A DNA stretch of 64,000 nucleotides from Novosphingobium nitrogenifigens DSM 19370 (GCF_000192575.1 NZ_GL876931.1:246176-310175), one strand, 5' to 3'; shown: positions 1 to 9,771, counted from the first letter of the stretch. Notes: generated by a model not told the origin, from the sequence alone. Numbers and translations: made by a program.

Positions 1-1050
1 GGTCAGAAGCTCTTCGAAGGAACGGGCGACATCCGCCCCTTCCCACGGCGTATAGTGGCACCGCGCCAGCACGTCGGCAGGCGGATAGATCACCGGATTG
101 TCGCGATAGGACGCGGGCATGCGGGCGAGCGCGGCTGCGTTGGGGGTGGGGAACAGGATCGTGCGCGAAATGTCGGCACCGACTTTGCCGTCGAGAATGA
201 AATTGATGAAGGCATGGGCCTGATCGGGCGAGGGCGCATTCTTGGGAATGCACAGGCAGTCGGACGAGAGCAGCGATCCTTCGCGCGGGACGACGAAATC
301 GATGTCGGGGTCTTCCTTCATCACCTGGGCGATGTCGCCGTTGAATTCCATCACCAGATCGACGTCGCCAGCGAGCAGCAGGTCCTGTCCGTCGTCGGAA
401 TGGAAGGCGCGGATATTGGGCTTTTGCGCGATCAGCAGGGATTCGATGCGGGCCAGCGTTGCCGGGGCGAGGCGGTCGGGACCGTGGCCGAGATAGATGG
501 CGACCATGCGGATGAGGTCGTCCGATTGATCATAGAGCGCGATCCGGCCCTTGTAGCGGTCGGATTCGAACAGCCATTTCCAGCTGTCGGGAACGCCAGA
601 GACTTTCGATTTGCGATAGCCGATGCCGAGCGTGATCCAGGTATAGGGCATCGACCAGTGGCGGCCCGGATCGAACGGCGGATCGCGGAACATGGGCAGG
701 AGATTGGCGGCATTGGGAATGCGCCGGAGATCGAGCGGCTGGATCAGTCCGGCCTCGCGCAGGCGTGTGACGAAATGGTGCGTCGGCACGATCACGTCAT
801 AGCCCGAATTGCCCGAGGCGAGCTTGGCGAACATTTCGTCGTTGCTGGCAAAGACGCTGGCGTTGACGGCAATGCCGAGCTGTTCCTCGGTCCATTCGTA
901 AGTGTGTTCGCCGGTATAGGAATCCCAGGTGTAGAAATTGATGTCGCCGTTGCGACCGTGCTTGTTCTTGCAGGCCGAGAGTGTCAGGCCGACGCCCGCC
1001 GCGCCGAGTGCGGCCAGCAACGAGCGGCGGGAAAGGCGCGAGCCGTTCAT
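1..1050 (-). CDS. PotD/PotF-like polyamine ABC transporter substrate-binding protein (partial, C-terminus beyond window)
   Basis: 350 codons are open from the ATG at 1050 to the window edge; the C-terminus lies outside. The N-terminus carries twin arginines (SRRSLL, residues 8-13) followed by a hydrophobic stretch and a lipobox-like LSAC, so it is probably an exported lipoprotein. The mature start contains INFYTWDSYTGEHT, the typical opening of PotD/PotF proteins, and later segments (SGYDVIVPTH, PYTWITLGIGYRK, DSWKWLF, MEFNGDIAQ) fit the same family, which binds putrescine or spermidine in the periplasm for an ABC importer. The start codon overlaps the stop of the upstream amidohydrolase (ATGA), indicating translational coupling. 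The permease and ATPase genes would lie to the left. The exact ligand cannot be read from the sequence. Confidence 0.82.
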   Translation of the reverse strand, partial: MNGSRLSRRSLLAALGAAGVGLTLSACKNKHGRNGDINFYTWDSYTGEHTYEWTEEQLGIAVNASVFASNDEMFAKLASGNSGYDVIVPTHHFVTRLREAGLIQPLDLRRIPNAANLLPMFRDPPFDPGRHWSMPYTWITLGIGYRKSKVSGVPDSWKWLFESDRYKGRIALYDQSDDLIRMVAIYLGHGPDRLAPATLARIESLLIAQKPNIRAFHSDDGQDLLLAGDVDLVMEFNGDIAQVMKEDPDIDFVVPREGSLLSSDCLCIPKNAPSPDQAHAFINFILDGKVGADISRTILFPTPNAAALARMPASYRDNPVIYPPADVLARCHYTPWEGADVARSFEELLT

Positions 1051-3116
1051 GACGCGGCCCCCGGTTTGGCGACAAAGACTCTTTGCCCCTTGAACCAGGT
1101 TTCGAGCACGCGGGTCCTAGCGATGTCGGCGCCTTTGCCTTGCGCGCCGAGTGCGAAGATGTCCTGGTCAATGAGGATGAAATCGGCCGACTTGCCCGGT
1201 TCGAGCGAGCCGATCTCGTCTTCGCGGCGCAGGGCACGGGCACCGTTGCGGGTATAGGCGTCCAGTTCTTCGGCAATGGTCAGGCGTTCCTGCGGCCCGA
1301 GGACGGGCTGTCCCTCCATCTGGCGGGTGAGGGCAGCGGCCATGTTGACGAAGGGGATGGGATTGCGCGAGGCAACCGGCGCATCCGACCCGGCGGCGAT
1401 GATCCCACCGGCTTTGAGCATCGATTTGGCAGGGTAGGCGTGACGGTCGTAATAGCTGTCGGGCTGGTTGAGATCCATCTTGCCGTTGACCAGCACGTTT
1501 TCGACGAATGGCACGACGTCGAGATCGGCGGCGGGGTCGTGGACGGCCCAACTCATCGTGAAAACGCCGAAAATGTGATCGCGGCCAAGGCGCTCGATAT
1601 CGCGATCCGACACGATCTGGAGATGGGCGATCGCATCGCGCGAGGCAAAGGCGGGATAATCGGCGCGCGCGGCTTCCACGGCATCGAGCGCGGCGGACAC
1701 TGCGCCATCGCCGATGGCATGAAGATGCACGTCGAACCCGGCGCGATGCATCGCTGTCACATAGCGACCGAGCAGAGGCGGCCCGGTGACGAAAGCACCC
1801 GAAACCTTCGCGCATTGATCGGGGTGATAGCCGTTGGCGGCAAGAAAGGCCGAGGCCGCTGCCTTGCCGTGCTCGCTTGCCGCGGCCCAGCCGTGGCAGG
1901 CCGGGCCATCGGTGTCGACATAGCCGACGACGGCGGTCTTGCCCGCTTCGGTGCGGAAAATCGGCTGAAGATAGGGCTTGAGCGAAGGCGAATTGGGCAT
2001 CGTCGGTGGCACGGCCAGCGGATTGGCTTCGAGTACGCCATCGACGAAGACCTTGACCCCGGTCACGCGGATCAGCGGATCGGCGGCAAAACGCGCACGA
2101 AAGGCGCTCGCGGCTTTCACCATGTCCTCGACCGAGAGTGTCGTACTGCCCAGCGCGATGGTGTCCTTGCCCATCAGCGGCAGCATGTTGACGCGCAGGG
2201 TCAGGTGGTTGCGCCGTTCGAGCTCGGTATAGAGCCGGTCGTTTTCGCCGATGGTCACGGCCGCATCCTGAATGGCGGTGATCCCGGCGCCATTGAGCGC
2301 CTCGACCGTGCGTTCGGGTTCGCGCAGCACGGCCTGGAACACGCTGCCCAGCAAAGTGGGCGAGGGGATCAGCGCGCGGGCGGTTTCGCCGACGCGGCCA
2401 TCGGGCTCGCCATGGGCGTCGACGCCGACGAACGTGGCAAAGCTTTTGAACGGACCGGCCAGCGTTGCCGCCGACAGGCCGACCGTGGTCCCGTCGCTCT
2501 GACGCGCCAGAACGAGAGCCGCGCTGTTGTAGGCGCCGTGGTGAAAGTCCGATCCGACCAGCTGCACCGGATTGTCGGGCGCGGCGCGGTCGAGCGCGGC
2601 GCGGATGGTCTCATAGCCCGGGGACAGGTCGTTGCCGTCGGCATAGTTCCATTGCGCAACGCTCAGCCATTCACCCTTGGCCGGTTTGTAGCGGGCAATG
2701 CAGTCGTGCACGATCGCGCTCAGGTCCGCGAGCGAGTGCGCCTTGTTGTCGAGGTCGCAGACATCGATCGGATAGAGCCCGAGCGGGGGATGGAGATGCG
2801 CGTCGACGAGCCCGGGCAGCACGCGGCGTCCGCCCGCGTCGATCACGGCGGTCTTGGGTCCGCGATAGGCCATGGCCTGCGCCCTCGTTCCCACCGCGAT
2901 CAGCTTGCCGTCGCGGATGGCCATGGCTTCGGCTTCGTGGCGGGCATCGTCCTGGGTGGCGATGCGGGCATTGACGAGAATGGTCTGGGCCGGAGCCGTT
3001 GCAACGGTGCGCGCCATCGCCGGTCCCTGTGCCAGCAAGGCCAGCGCGACGGCCAGGGAGGCCGCGGCGCTGCGGGCGAGTGGCAGGTGGCGGCGGAAAC
3101 GAGTGCGCGGGGGCAT
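1047..3116 (-). CDS. Exported amidohydrolase (YtcJ-like amidohydrolase 3 family)
   Basis: 689 aa. Residues 1-35 form a signal peptide ending AMA. The amidohydrolase barrel follows, with the metal-binding AHLHPP motif (His107 and His109), a later HLHAIGDGAVS segment and a C-terminal GSDAPVAS motif supplying the barrel aspartate, then the small beta-sandwich (GSLEPGKSADFILID). This layout is that of the YtcJ/amidohydrolase-3 group of metal-dependent hydrolases of amide or cyclic amide bonds. Substrate is unknown. The gene overlaps the start of the polyamine-binding protein by 4 nt, so both are one operon; an amide of an imported amine is a reasonable but unproven substrate. AAGGAAA lies upstream of the ATG as a plausible ribosome binding site. 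Confidence 0.85.
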   Translation of the reverse strand: MPPRTRFRRHLPLARSAAASLAVALALLAQGPAMARTVATAPAQTILVNARIATQDDARHEAEAMAIRDGKLIAVGTRAQAMAYRGPKTAVIDAGGRRVLPGLVDAHLHPPLGLYPIDVCDLDNKAHSLADLSAIVHDCIARYKPAKGEWLSVAQWNYADGNDLSPGYETIRAALDRAAPDNPVQLVGSDFHHGAYNSAALVLARQSDGTTVGLSAATLAGPFKSFATFVGVDAHGEPDGRVGETARALIPSPTLLGSVFQAVLREPERTVEALNGAGITAIQDAAVTIGENDRLYTELERRNHLTLRVNMLPLMGKDTIALGSTTLSVEDMVKAASAFRARFAADPLIRVTGVKVFVDGVLEANPLAVPPTMPNSPSLKPYLQPIFRTEAGKTAVVGYVDTDGPACHGWAAASEHGKAAASAFLAANGYHPDQCAKVSGAFVTGPPLLGRYVTAMHRAGFDVHLHAIGDGAVSAALDAVEAARADYPAFASRDAIAHLQIVSDRDIERLGRDHIFGVFTMSWAVHDPAADLDVVPFVENVLVNGKMDLNQPDSYYDRHAYPAKSMLKAGGIIAAGSDAPVASRNPIPFVNMAAALTRQMEGQPVLGPQERLTIAEELDAYTRNGARALRREDEIGSLEPGKSADFILIDQDIFALGAQGKGADIARTRVLETWFKGQRVFVAKPGAAS

Positions 3117-3475
3117 GGGGGCATTTCCTTGGCAAGAGGGCCGATGCAGCGCGCACAGTGATCGTTGATAACGAGGGGTGTTTCAATGCCCTTGCTGCTT
3201 GTGACGGTTACAAGGGTGCCGGACAGGTCCTTTGAGAAATGCCGAAAATGCTTGGGGAATTGAATGTTCCGATCGGCGGGGTGCTCTTGGGGTGCGGTTG
3301 GAGGGATGTCGATCCTGCTTTATTGTGATCGCAGAATGAACGCCCAAAAGCGAAAAACCCCCGCTTCCGGTAAGGGAAACGGGGGCCTTGTCGGACGTCT
3401 GAGAGGCTTGGTGCCGATCCTTTGAAATTCCGGCATTGCCGAAATATCAAATCGGACACCAAGCCGGAAAAGTCG
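3117..3475. other. Intergenic region between amidohydrolase promoter and RTX gene end
   Basis: About 360 nt without a convincing gene. It contains the minus-strand terminator at 3353-3385 and, nearer 3117-3200, the presumed promoter of the amidohydrolase-potD operon. Short reading frames here have no recognisable similarity or start signals. Confidence 0.6.
3353..3385 (-). terminator. Rho-independent terminator of the RTX-protein gene
   Basis: On the minus strand a GC-rich hairpin (CCCCCG...CGGGGG at 3358-3363/3380-3385, continued inward by TTCC/GGAA after one mismatch) is followed directly by a run of five T. It lies about 90 nt beyond the stop codon at 3476. Confidence 0.8.
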
Positions 3476-4821
3476 TCAGAGCAGCAGCGGGTTCAGGGCG
3501 AAGTCCGATGCTGCGAAGTCGTGGAGACCATCGACGCGGATCATGAAACCGGCACTGCCGCTGCCGGTGGTGTCCCCTTCGATATAGGTGTTGCCGCCGA
3601 CCTGTTCGTAGCGCAGCTCGCCCGCATGGCCCGAGAAGCTGTGGTCGCCGATGAAAGTGAATTCACCGGCGCTGGCCGAATTGCCCGCAATCGCAGACAC
3701 ACCGGTCAGGACGATCACGTCGTGTTCGCTGTGGTTGAAGTCGGTGATGCGGTCGGCGGTGGCAAAGGAATTGCCGCCGGTCTTGCCGTCGGCAAAGACG
3801 AACCGGTCCGCACCGAGACCGCCGGTCAGGGTGTCGTGCCCGGTTCCGGTGACCAGCTTGTCATCGCCGCCCATCCCGTTGAGGTGGTCGTTACCCGAGT
3901 TGGCGATGAGGATGTTGGCCTTGGAATTGCCGGTCGCGTCGATGTTGCGATTGCCGACAAGGGTCACGTTGTTGACATTATTGCTCGCGACGAAGCTGTG
4001 GTTAGAGCTGATCGTCACCTTGTCGCGGCTGTCGATGGTGGTGGTGCCGAGTGCTTCGTACTGTGCCGCGCTCAGCTTGAGCGTGCCGTTGGTGGCATAG
4101 ATCGAGGTGATCCCGGCCCCGGCAAGCCCGGCAATATCGCCCGCAGACAAGGCCGAGATGGCGCTGGTCAGATCCGACAGGGTGACGGTGCCCGTCGAAG
4201 CCACTTCCATCGATCCCAGAGCTGCCGACTGGGCGGCGGTCAGCGTCAGGCTGGCGTCGGCCAACGTGACGTAGGAGGCGGCTCCAGCGTGATCGCGCCG
4301 AGTGCGCCGAGCTGCGGCGCCGTGATGGTGAGGGCGCCGTCGATCCCGCTGATCAGGGTGATCCCGATCACGTTCAGCGCGATGGCGTCGAGCGTCGCGA
4401 AGTCGACCGTCGCAATCGACAGGGGGGCTGCCGGGTGGTCGAGCGAGACTGTGCCGAGCCCCTGGAGCTGGGCGAGGTTGAGGCGCAGGGTGTCGTCGCT
4501 GGCGGATGCCTGCGTCACCGAGGCTTGCGATCTGCGTGGCGGTGAGCCCGGCGAGATTGGCACTGGTGTCGGCAAGCGTGATGTAGTCGGCGCCCGAGAG
4601 GCTGACCGAACCGAGAGCCAGATACTGCGTAACGGTGGGGGCGAGTGTGTGATCGGTGGTGACGACCGTCGTCACCCCATTGGCGGCAGGATTGGCGAAT
4701 CGGATGCGGACAGGGATGCGATATTGCTTCCGGTATCCGACAGAGTCACCGACGACGAATAAGCTCCGGCGGTCGATATCTGTTCGAGATACTGTGAAAC
4801 GGTGACGGTCTGACTGCTCAT
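3476..4821 (-). pseudogene. Frameshifted RTX-type calcium-binding repeat protein
   Basis: The C-terminal part (from about 4275 down to 3476) is intact: repetitive LSAxxxxALG-type segments, then RTX glycine-aspartate nonapeptides (GNDHLNGMGGDDKL, GHDTLTGGLGADRFVF) and a terminal domain of the kind found in type I-secreted surface or calcium-binding proteins. Upstream the reading frame switches three times: the natural start ATG at 4821 (MSSQTVTVSQYLEQ) runs into a stop near 4672, with homologous sequence continuing in a second frame from about 4700; the coding sense moves to a third frame near 4510 and returns near 4278. Together the pieces form one continuous repeat protein of about 450 residues. 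It is either a decayed gene or an assembly with indels. No type I secretion genes are adjacent. Confidence 0.7.
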
Positions 4822-4961
4822 GAATGCGCTTGCGCAATAACAAAAAGGGGGCGTCAGGCAAAAGGGTGTCAGGGCTGCTGTCGTGGTGTATGCGGGGCTG
4901 GCACCGCCCGGTCGTGGCGGGGTGAAATTGTCCCTCCTTTCAAGGGTCTCCTGCGGTTGCG

Positions 4962-5945
4962 ATGACCTCGCCAGTTTCCCATTCCGATGCAGAGCGCCGC
5001 GAAGGCGGCGATGCGGCTGTCGACACCGTGCGCGGTGGGCACGGCCTGCCCCCGTTCGCTGCCTTGCGCGCGTTCGAGGTCGTCGGGCGCATGGGGGGCG
5101 TGCGCCGGGCGGCGCAGGCGCTGGGCATCGACCATACCGTGGTCAGTCGCCATCTGCGGACGCTGGAAGACTGGCTCGGCGTGCCGCTGGTCGAACGGGG
5201 CGGCGCGCGACTGGTCCTGACCGACGCGGGGCGTGCCTATCATGCAAGGGTTTCAGCCGCCGTCCATGATCTGGTCGCCGCGACCCGCGACATCATGGCG
5301 AGCGGCACCGGTGAAGGCTTGCGGCTCTGGGCCGTGCCGGGGTTCGCGACGCAATGGCTGTCGGACCAGCTGGCCGATTTCGAAAGGACCGATCCCGGTT
5401 TCGCGGTCGAATTGCGCCCGACCGATGCCTGCGCCAATCTCGTCCAGTTCGAGGCCGATGCTGACATCCGGTTCTATGGCGACGACTGGCCTCCGCAACC
5501 GGGCGGGCCGGGACTGCAAACGCTTGAACTGGCAAGGCCGCCGCTGGTCATCGTGGCCAGTCCGGCACTGGCCGCAACGCTCGACTTGTCCGTGCCCGAG
5601 GACTTGCTGTCTGCCCCCTTGCTGCATGAAGAGCACCACGAGCAGTGGCGGGCGTGGTTGACGCAAAACGGAGTGCCGCTGGCCGGACGCAGCCTTTCGG
5701 GGCCTTTGCTGTGGCACGCGCATCTCGCCATCGCGGCGGCGCGGCAGGGGCGGGGTCTGGCTCTGGCCAATCGTTATCTCGTCGGGCGGGATCTGGCGAA
5801 CGGGGCTCTGGTCGAGCTGACCGTTCCGGGAACGCGGCCGGTCACGATCGGCAGTTACTGGTTCGTTGCGCGGGCCGACCGCTGGAACGCGCCGCAGATC
5901 GCCCGCTTGCGCACGTTCCTGAGGCAACGCACGCGCGAGGGGTAA
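4962..5945 (+). CDS. LysR family transcriptional regulator (GcvA-like)
   Basis: 327 aa. The winged helix-turn-helix is near residues 27-90 (LPPFAALRAFEVV, AAQALGIDHTVVSRHLRTLEDWLGVPLVER), followed by a periplasmic-binding-fold effector domain (QWLSDQLADFERTDPGF, LLHEEHHEQWRAWL, LAIAAARQGRGLALANRYL). The LPPFxALRAFE opening and DWLGVxL pattern are typical of the GcvA-type subgroup. It shares these features with the regulator at 11295-12347, so the two are probably paralogues. It is convergent with the lipoprotein gene (1 nt between stops); its targets are not evident from position. Confidence 0.9.
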   Translation: MTSPVSHSDAERREGGDAAVDTVRGGHGLPPFAALRAFEVVGRMGGVRRAAQALGIDHTVVSRHLRTLEDWLGVPLVERGGARLVLTDAGRAYHARVSAAVHDLVAATRDIMASGTGEGLRLWAVPGFATQWLSDQLADFERTDPGFAVELRPTDACANLVQFEADADIRFYGDDWPPQPGGPGLQTLELARPPLVIVASPALAATLDLSVPEDLLSAPLLHEEHHEQWRAWLTQNGVPLAGRSLSGPLLWHAHLAIAAARQGRGLALANRYLVGRDLANGALVELTVPGTRPVTIGSYWFVARADRWNAPQIARLRTFLRQRTREG

Positions 5946-5946
5946 T

Positions 5947-6633
5947 TCAGCGCGTCGTGGTGGCCCCAGCGCGCCCGGCGGTTGCGGCATAAGGGGCGAG
6001 GGCCGTGAACCGGAACAGGAATTCCGGATTGGCAACCTTGCCATCCAGGGATTGGCTCGTTTCCTCGATGCACGTCTCGGCATTGAAGAAGAACTGACCG
6101 GAAAAGCGCACGAGATCGCCCGCTTTCATGTGCGAGACTTGCGCGAACATGGGGGACGACGGGGCGATCAGGGTGTTCCTGCCATCGTCGATCCGCGCGT
6201 CTTCGCGGGTTCCGACAGTCGCGTGGGGAGAGATGGCGATCTGCAAGGCATCCTTGCCGTCGACATGGTCCTCGATTTTCACGACTTTGCCCACCCAGTC
6301 GGCAACTCGCGGGCCGAAGGCTTCACCGCCGAGCAGGGCGGCGGCATAGCGGTTCCCGATGGCGTCCTTCAAAGTCAGGCTGCCGTCGCCCGGTGCCAGT
6401 TCGGCATTGGCCAGGACTTTGCAGATGCGGTCGTTGCGGGTCTTGAGAATGCTGCCCTTGTGACTGGTGCCGACAACGTCGTCCGCTTCTGCAGCGGCCG
6501 TATCGACCAGATTGGCGAGGGCGTTTTCATTGGCGGGGATTCCCGTGAGGGCCCCGGCGGATGGCTCGACGGCTCCGCATCCGGCCAACGTCAGGGGGCC
6601 GACGACGATGAAGAGGCGTTGGCGCAAATGCAT
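5947..6633 (-). CDS. Hypothetical lipoprotein
   Basis: 228 aa. The N-terminus (MHLRQRLFIVVGPLTLAGC) is a lipoprotein signal with lipobox LAGC, so the mature protein is probably lipid-anchored in the envelope. The rest is soluble, with no membrane segment and no catalytic motif that I recognise; the region KAGDLVRFSGQFF and the surrounding segments hint at an OB-like beta fold as in some DUF families, but this is a guess. GGAAC upstream of the ATG at 6633 is a weak ribosome binding site. Confidence 0.7.
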   Translation of the reverse strand: MHLRQRLFIVVGPLTLAGCGAVEPSAGALTGIPANENALANLVDTAAAEADDVVGTSHKGSILKTRNDRICKVLANAELAPGDGSLTLKDAIGNRYAAALLGGEAFGPRVADWVGKVVKIEDHVDGKDALQIAISPHATVGTREDARIDDGRNTLIAPSSPMFAQVSHMKAGDLVRFSGQFFFNAETCIEETSQSLDGKVANPEFLFRFTALAPYAATAGRAGATTTR

Positions 6634-6827
6634 CGGTGTTCCGATCGGGACGGTGATGTCCCCTCACGGGGCATGTTCATGAAAGGGGAACGGAGATTTT
6701 GGCGCGTGTCCGTTTAATCGTCTTGAATGAGGGGGATCGGTATGTCCCCAAGGTTAAGGCATATTCTCAAGTAAGTCATGCACCGCACTATGCTCTTGGG
6801 GGGGAATTGTTCCTTCCAATACGTGGG

Positions 6828-7961
6828 TCAGATATTTTTACCGGCAAGTTCATTGACGGGCACCCGCGAGGACAATGACGGTACAAGCGCGAGGATGCGC
6901 GCGGCGGCCTTGCGGCTGACCGCTTCGAGCCGAGCCTCGATCAGAAGGTGAATGATAATGCTGCCGAAAACGGACAGCATCGTGATCGCGGCAACGACGA
7001 CGCGGATGTCGAGATCGTGGGCGATTCGGGAAAGGATCGACAGCATGGCTGAAACCAGATGCGGGTGAAACAGGTAGATCGAGAACGACGCCTTGCCCAA
7101 AAGCGTGCCGATCCGGTCCAGAGCGCCCGCGCGGCAGTTCATGTGTGCGGCCAGGAACAACACGATGCAGGAGGCCATCGCTGCGCACAGTGCAGGGAAA
7201 ACGGCGGTGAAACCAATTTCGACGTGGGTTCCTGCGCGCCAGGCCACGAGATAGGCCCCGAGGATCAGCGCGAATGCCATCCGGCCGCCGGGCAGGCGCA
7301 GATTGCGGGTATGGCGCAAGTTTGCAAGGCCGAGGACAAACCCGGCGAGAAAGTCGAAATTGGTCGGAAAGGTCACGTTCCTCACGAACTGACCCAGTGC
7401 GTCACCGGGTTCGGCGGGCAGGCCGAGGGCAAGATAGGCCAGCGGTGAAAGGCCCCACAGCACGAAGAGTGCCGGGCGATGGCGCCTTATCAGAAACGAG
7501 AGGGCAAAGGCGATGTAGAACAGGGATTCGAGGCGCAGTGTCCACAGCGATTTGGGCTCGTAACTCCCGAAAGGAACCAAAAACATCGCTCGCACATACG
7601 TGAAGCGGAAGGTGTCGTGATGACCGATCACGCGGCCGAGGTAATAGGTGAGGATCGCCAGCCCCATGATGGGGACAATGCGAAAGAACCGGCGCGATGC
7701 GAATTCCCGCAAAGTGACGCGGGAAACGATCTTGCCGTCGGACATGGCCAACGACGTGCGGGCAATGATGAAACCGCTGATCACGGCGAAGAGATTGACG
7801 CCCAGGACGCCGGGGCCAGCTGGCCAGTTTCCGAAGTTCGCGCCGAAATACTTGGGAAAGGCGGCCATGCCGACAGTGTGGTCGAAGACCACCGAAATCG
7901 CGGCAATGCCGCGTAGGTACTGGATGCCGCTGATCTTCCGGCTTTGACTGCTCATGGGCAT
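6828..7961 (-). CDS. Acyltransferase family 3 (OafA/YrhL-like) integral membrane protein
   Basis: About 377 aa from the ATG at 7961 (MPMSSQSRKISGIQYLRG); the frame remains open to a TTG at 8033 but that part lacks conserved sequence. The start of the conserved region, IQYLRGIAAISVVFDH, with its arginine and histidine, is the classic acyltransferase-3 signature, followed by roughly ten hydrophobic segments (FAVISGFII, LRLESLFYIAFALSFLI, SIYLFHPHLV). Family members transfer acetyl or other acyl groups to cell-surface polysaccharide or lipid in the inner membrane. No glycan synthesis genes are adjacent, so the acceptor is unknown. Confidence 0.85.
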   Translation of the reverse strand: MPMSSQSRKISGIQYLRGIAAISVVFDHTVGMAAFPKYFGANFGNWPAGPGVLGVNLFAVISGFIIARTSLAMSDGKIVSRVTLREFASRRFFRIVPIMGLAILTYYLGRVIGHHDTFRFTYVRAMFLVPFGSYEPKSLWTLRLESLFYIAFALSFLIRRHRPALFVLWGLSPLAYLALGLPAEPGDALGQFVRNVTFPTNFDFLAGFVLGLANLRHTRNLRLPGGRMAFALILGAYLVAWRAGTHVEIGFTAVFPALCAAMASCIVLFLAAHMNCRAGALDRIGTLLGKASFSIYLFHPHLVSAMLSILSRIAHDLDIRVVVAAITMLSVFGSIIIHLLIEARLEAVSRKAAARILALVPSLSSRVPVNELAGKNI

Positions 7962-8265
7962 GGAACTCTGACCGGACCGCCTGTTCGATGGATAACGTCC
8001 GGCCTCAGGGATTTCTTCCACGACCGGGGGCAACCTTGTTTGCGGGAGGGGTATTGGTGATGCGGGGCGCGACCAGAGGTTTGATTATTAACTTGGATCA
8101 GGAACTTTTTTGGTGTCTTCGGATGTAATGAATCGGCTGTTAAATGTTCTTGTTCAAGATTATTCGGAAAAATGGAAGCATTATTTGATTTCTGTCCCGA
8201 ATAAAGAAACGCCGCAACCCGGTGGGGTCGCGGCGTTTCCGTTTCGTCGGTGTTGAAGCCGCCGA
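7962..8265. other. AT-rich intergenic region between acyltransferase and mmsA
   Basis: About 300 nt. The part from about 8070 to 8205 is clearly AT-richer than the surroundings and presumably holds the minus-strand promoter of the acyltransferase gene. The right end carries the mmsA terminator. No gene seen. Confidence 0.5.
8201..8239 (-). terminator. Rho-independent terminator of the bauA-mmsA transcription unit
   Basis: A perfect ten-base stem (GAAACGCCGC at 8206-8215 with GCGGCGTTTC at 8230-8239), extended by CCC/GGG, is followed on the minus strand by TTTAT. It lies about 27 nt beyond the mmsA stop codon. Confidence 0.8.
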
Positions 8266-9771
8266 TCAGCCCATGGTCGGGATGACGAAGGCATTGCCGA
8301 GCGCTTCGCCCGGATCAGGCCAGCGCTGGGTGACGACTTTGGTCTTGGTGAAGAAGCGGATCGAATCCGTGCCGTACTGGTTGTGGTCGCCAAAGGCGCT
8401 GCGCTTCCACCCGCCGAAGCTGTGGTAGCTGACCGGAACCGGGATCGGCACGTTGATGCCGACCATGCCGACTTCGACCGTTTCGACGAAGCGCCGTGCC
8501 GCACCGCCGTTGCGGGTGAACAGGGCGACGCCGTTGCCGTACTGGTGCTGGGTTGCGAGCGCGATGGCTTCGTCAAGCGCGGCCGCGCGCACGATCTGCA
8601 GCACCGGGCCGAAGATTTCGTCCTGATAGGAACGCATCTTGGGCGTGACCTTGTCGAACAGGGTCGGGCCGACGAAGAAGCCGTTCTCGTGGCCCTGCAT
8701 GACGAAATCGCGCCCGTCGACTACCAGTTCGGCGCCTTCCTCGACCCCCATGTCGATATAGGACAGGATCTTCGCCTTGTGCTGGGCGGTGACCACCGGG
8801 CCGAAGTCCGCGTCGCGGTCGGTCGAGACGCCTACGCGCAGCTTGGCAATGCCCTCGATCAGGCGGCGGCGCAGTTCTTCGGCGGTGTCTTCGCCCACCG
8901 GCACCACGACCGGCAGCGCCATGCAGCGTTCGCCCGCCGAGCCATAGGCCGCGCCCAGAATGTCGTTGACCGCCTGGTCGAAGTCGGCGTCGGGCAGAAC
9001 GATCCCGTGGTTCTTGGCGCCGCCCATGGCCTGCACCCGCTTGCCGTTGGCCGTGCCGCGGGCATAGACCGCCTGGGCGATGTCGGACGAACCGACAAAG
9101 CTCACCGCCTTGATGTCGGGATGGTCGAGCAGGGCGTCGACGGCGACCTTGTCGCCGTGAACGACTTGCAGCACGCCGTCGGGAAGCCCGGCTTCGGCGA
9201 GCAGTTCGGCAAGGCGCACCGGCACGCTCGGCGCGCGCTCCGAGGGCTTGAGGATGAAGGCATTGCCGGTCGCGAGAGCGGGCGCCATCATCCACAGCGG
9301 GATCATCGCGGGGAAATTGAACGGCGTGATCCCCGCGCAGACGCCGAGCGGCGAACGCAGCGAATAGACGTCGATGCCCGGACCTGCCCCTTGCGTATAT
9401 TCACCCTTTTGCAGGTGCGGCACGCCGCAGCAGAATTCGACGACGTCGAGCCCGCGCTGGATGTCTCCCTTGGCATCAGGAACGGTCTTGCCGTGCTCGG
9501 ACGAGAGCATTTCAGCAAGACTTTCCATTTCCTGTTCAATCAGATCCTTGAACTTGAACAGGACGCGGGCGCGGCGCTGAGGATTGAGTGCGGCCCATCC
9601 GACTTGTGCTTCCTTGGCTGCGGCAATCGCGGCGGCCATGTCGCCGGTGGTGGCAAGGCGCACCTGCCGCGCGACTTCGCCGGTCGAGGGATTGTAGACG
9701 GGGGCAAGGCGATCGCCCTCGGGCTGGTAGCCGCGCGCGGCCCCGGCAAAGACGTGTTCGATGATCGACAT
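8266..9771 (-). CDS. mmsA: Methylmalonate/malonate-semialdehyde dehydrogenase (CoA-acylating)
   Basis: 501 aa, full length for the MmsA/IolA family. Visible features: PFNFPAM (Asn152), ILKPSE, the FVGSSDIAQ NAD-site segment, and the catalytic cysteine in GERCMALP (Cys283). The family lacks the general-base glutamate of ordinary aldehyde dehydrogenases, and here the equivalent segment is AMGGAKNHGIV, as expected. It oxidatively decarboxylates (methyl)malonate semialdehyde to propionyl- or acetyl-CoA in the cytoplasm using NAD and CoA. The gene lies 24 nt downstream of a beta-alanine aminotransferase, so malonate semialdehyde is the likely in vivo substrate. Confidence 0.93.
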   Translation of the reverse strand: MSIIEHVFAGAARGYQPEGDRLAPVYNPSTGEVARQVRLATTGDMAAAIAAAKEAQVGWAALNPQRRARVLFKFKDLIEQEMESLAEMLSSEHGKTVPDAKGDIQRGLDVVEFCCGVPHLQKGEYTQGAGPGIDVYSLRSPLGVCAGITPFNFPAMIPLWMMAPALATGNAFILKPSERAPSVPVRLAELLAEAGLPDGVLQVVHGDKVAVDALLDHPDIKAVSFVGSSDIAQAVYARGTANGKRVQAMGGAKNHGIVLPDADFDQAVNDILGAAYGSAGERCMALPVVVPVGEDTAEELRRRLIEGIAKLRVGVSTDRDADFGPVVTAQHKAKILSYIDMGVEEGAELVVDGRDFVMQGHENGFFVGPTLFDKVTPKMRSYQDEIFGPVLQIVRAAALDEAIALATQHQYGNGVALFTRNGGAARRFVETVEVGMVGINVPIPVPVSYHSFGGWKRSAFGDHNQYGTDSIRFFTKTKVVTQRWPDPGEALGNAFVIPTMG

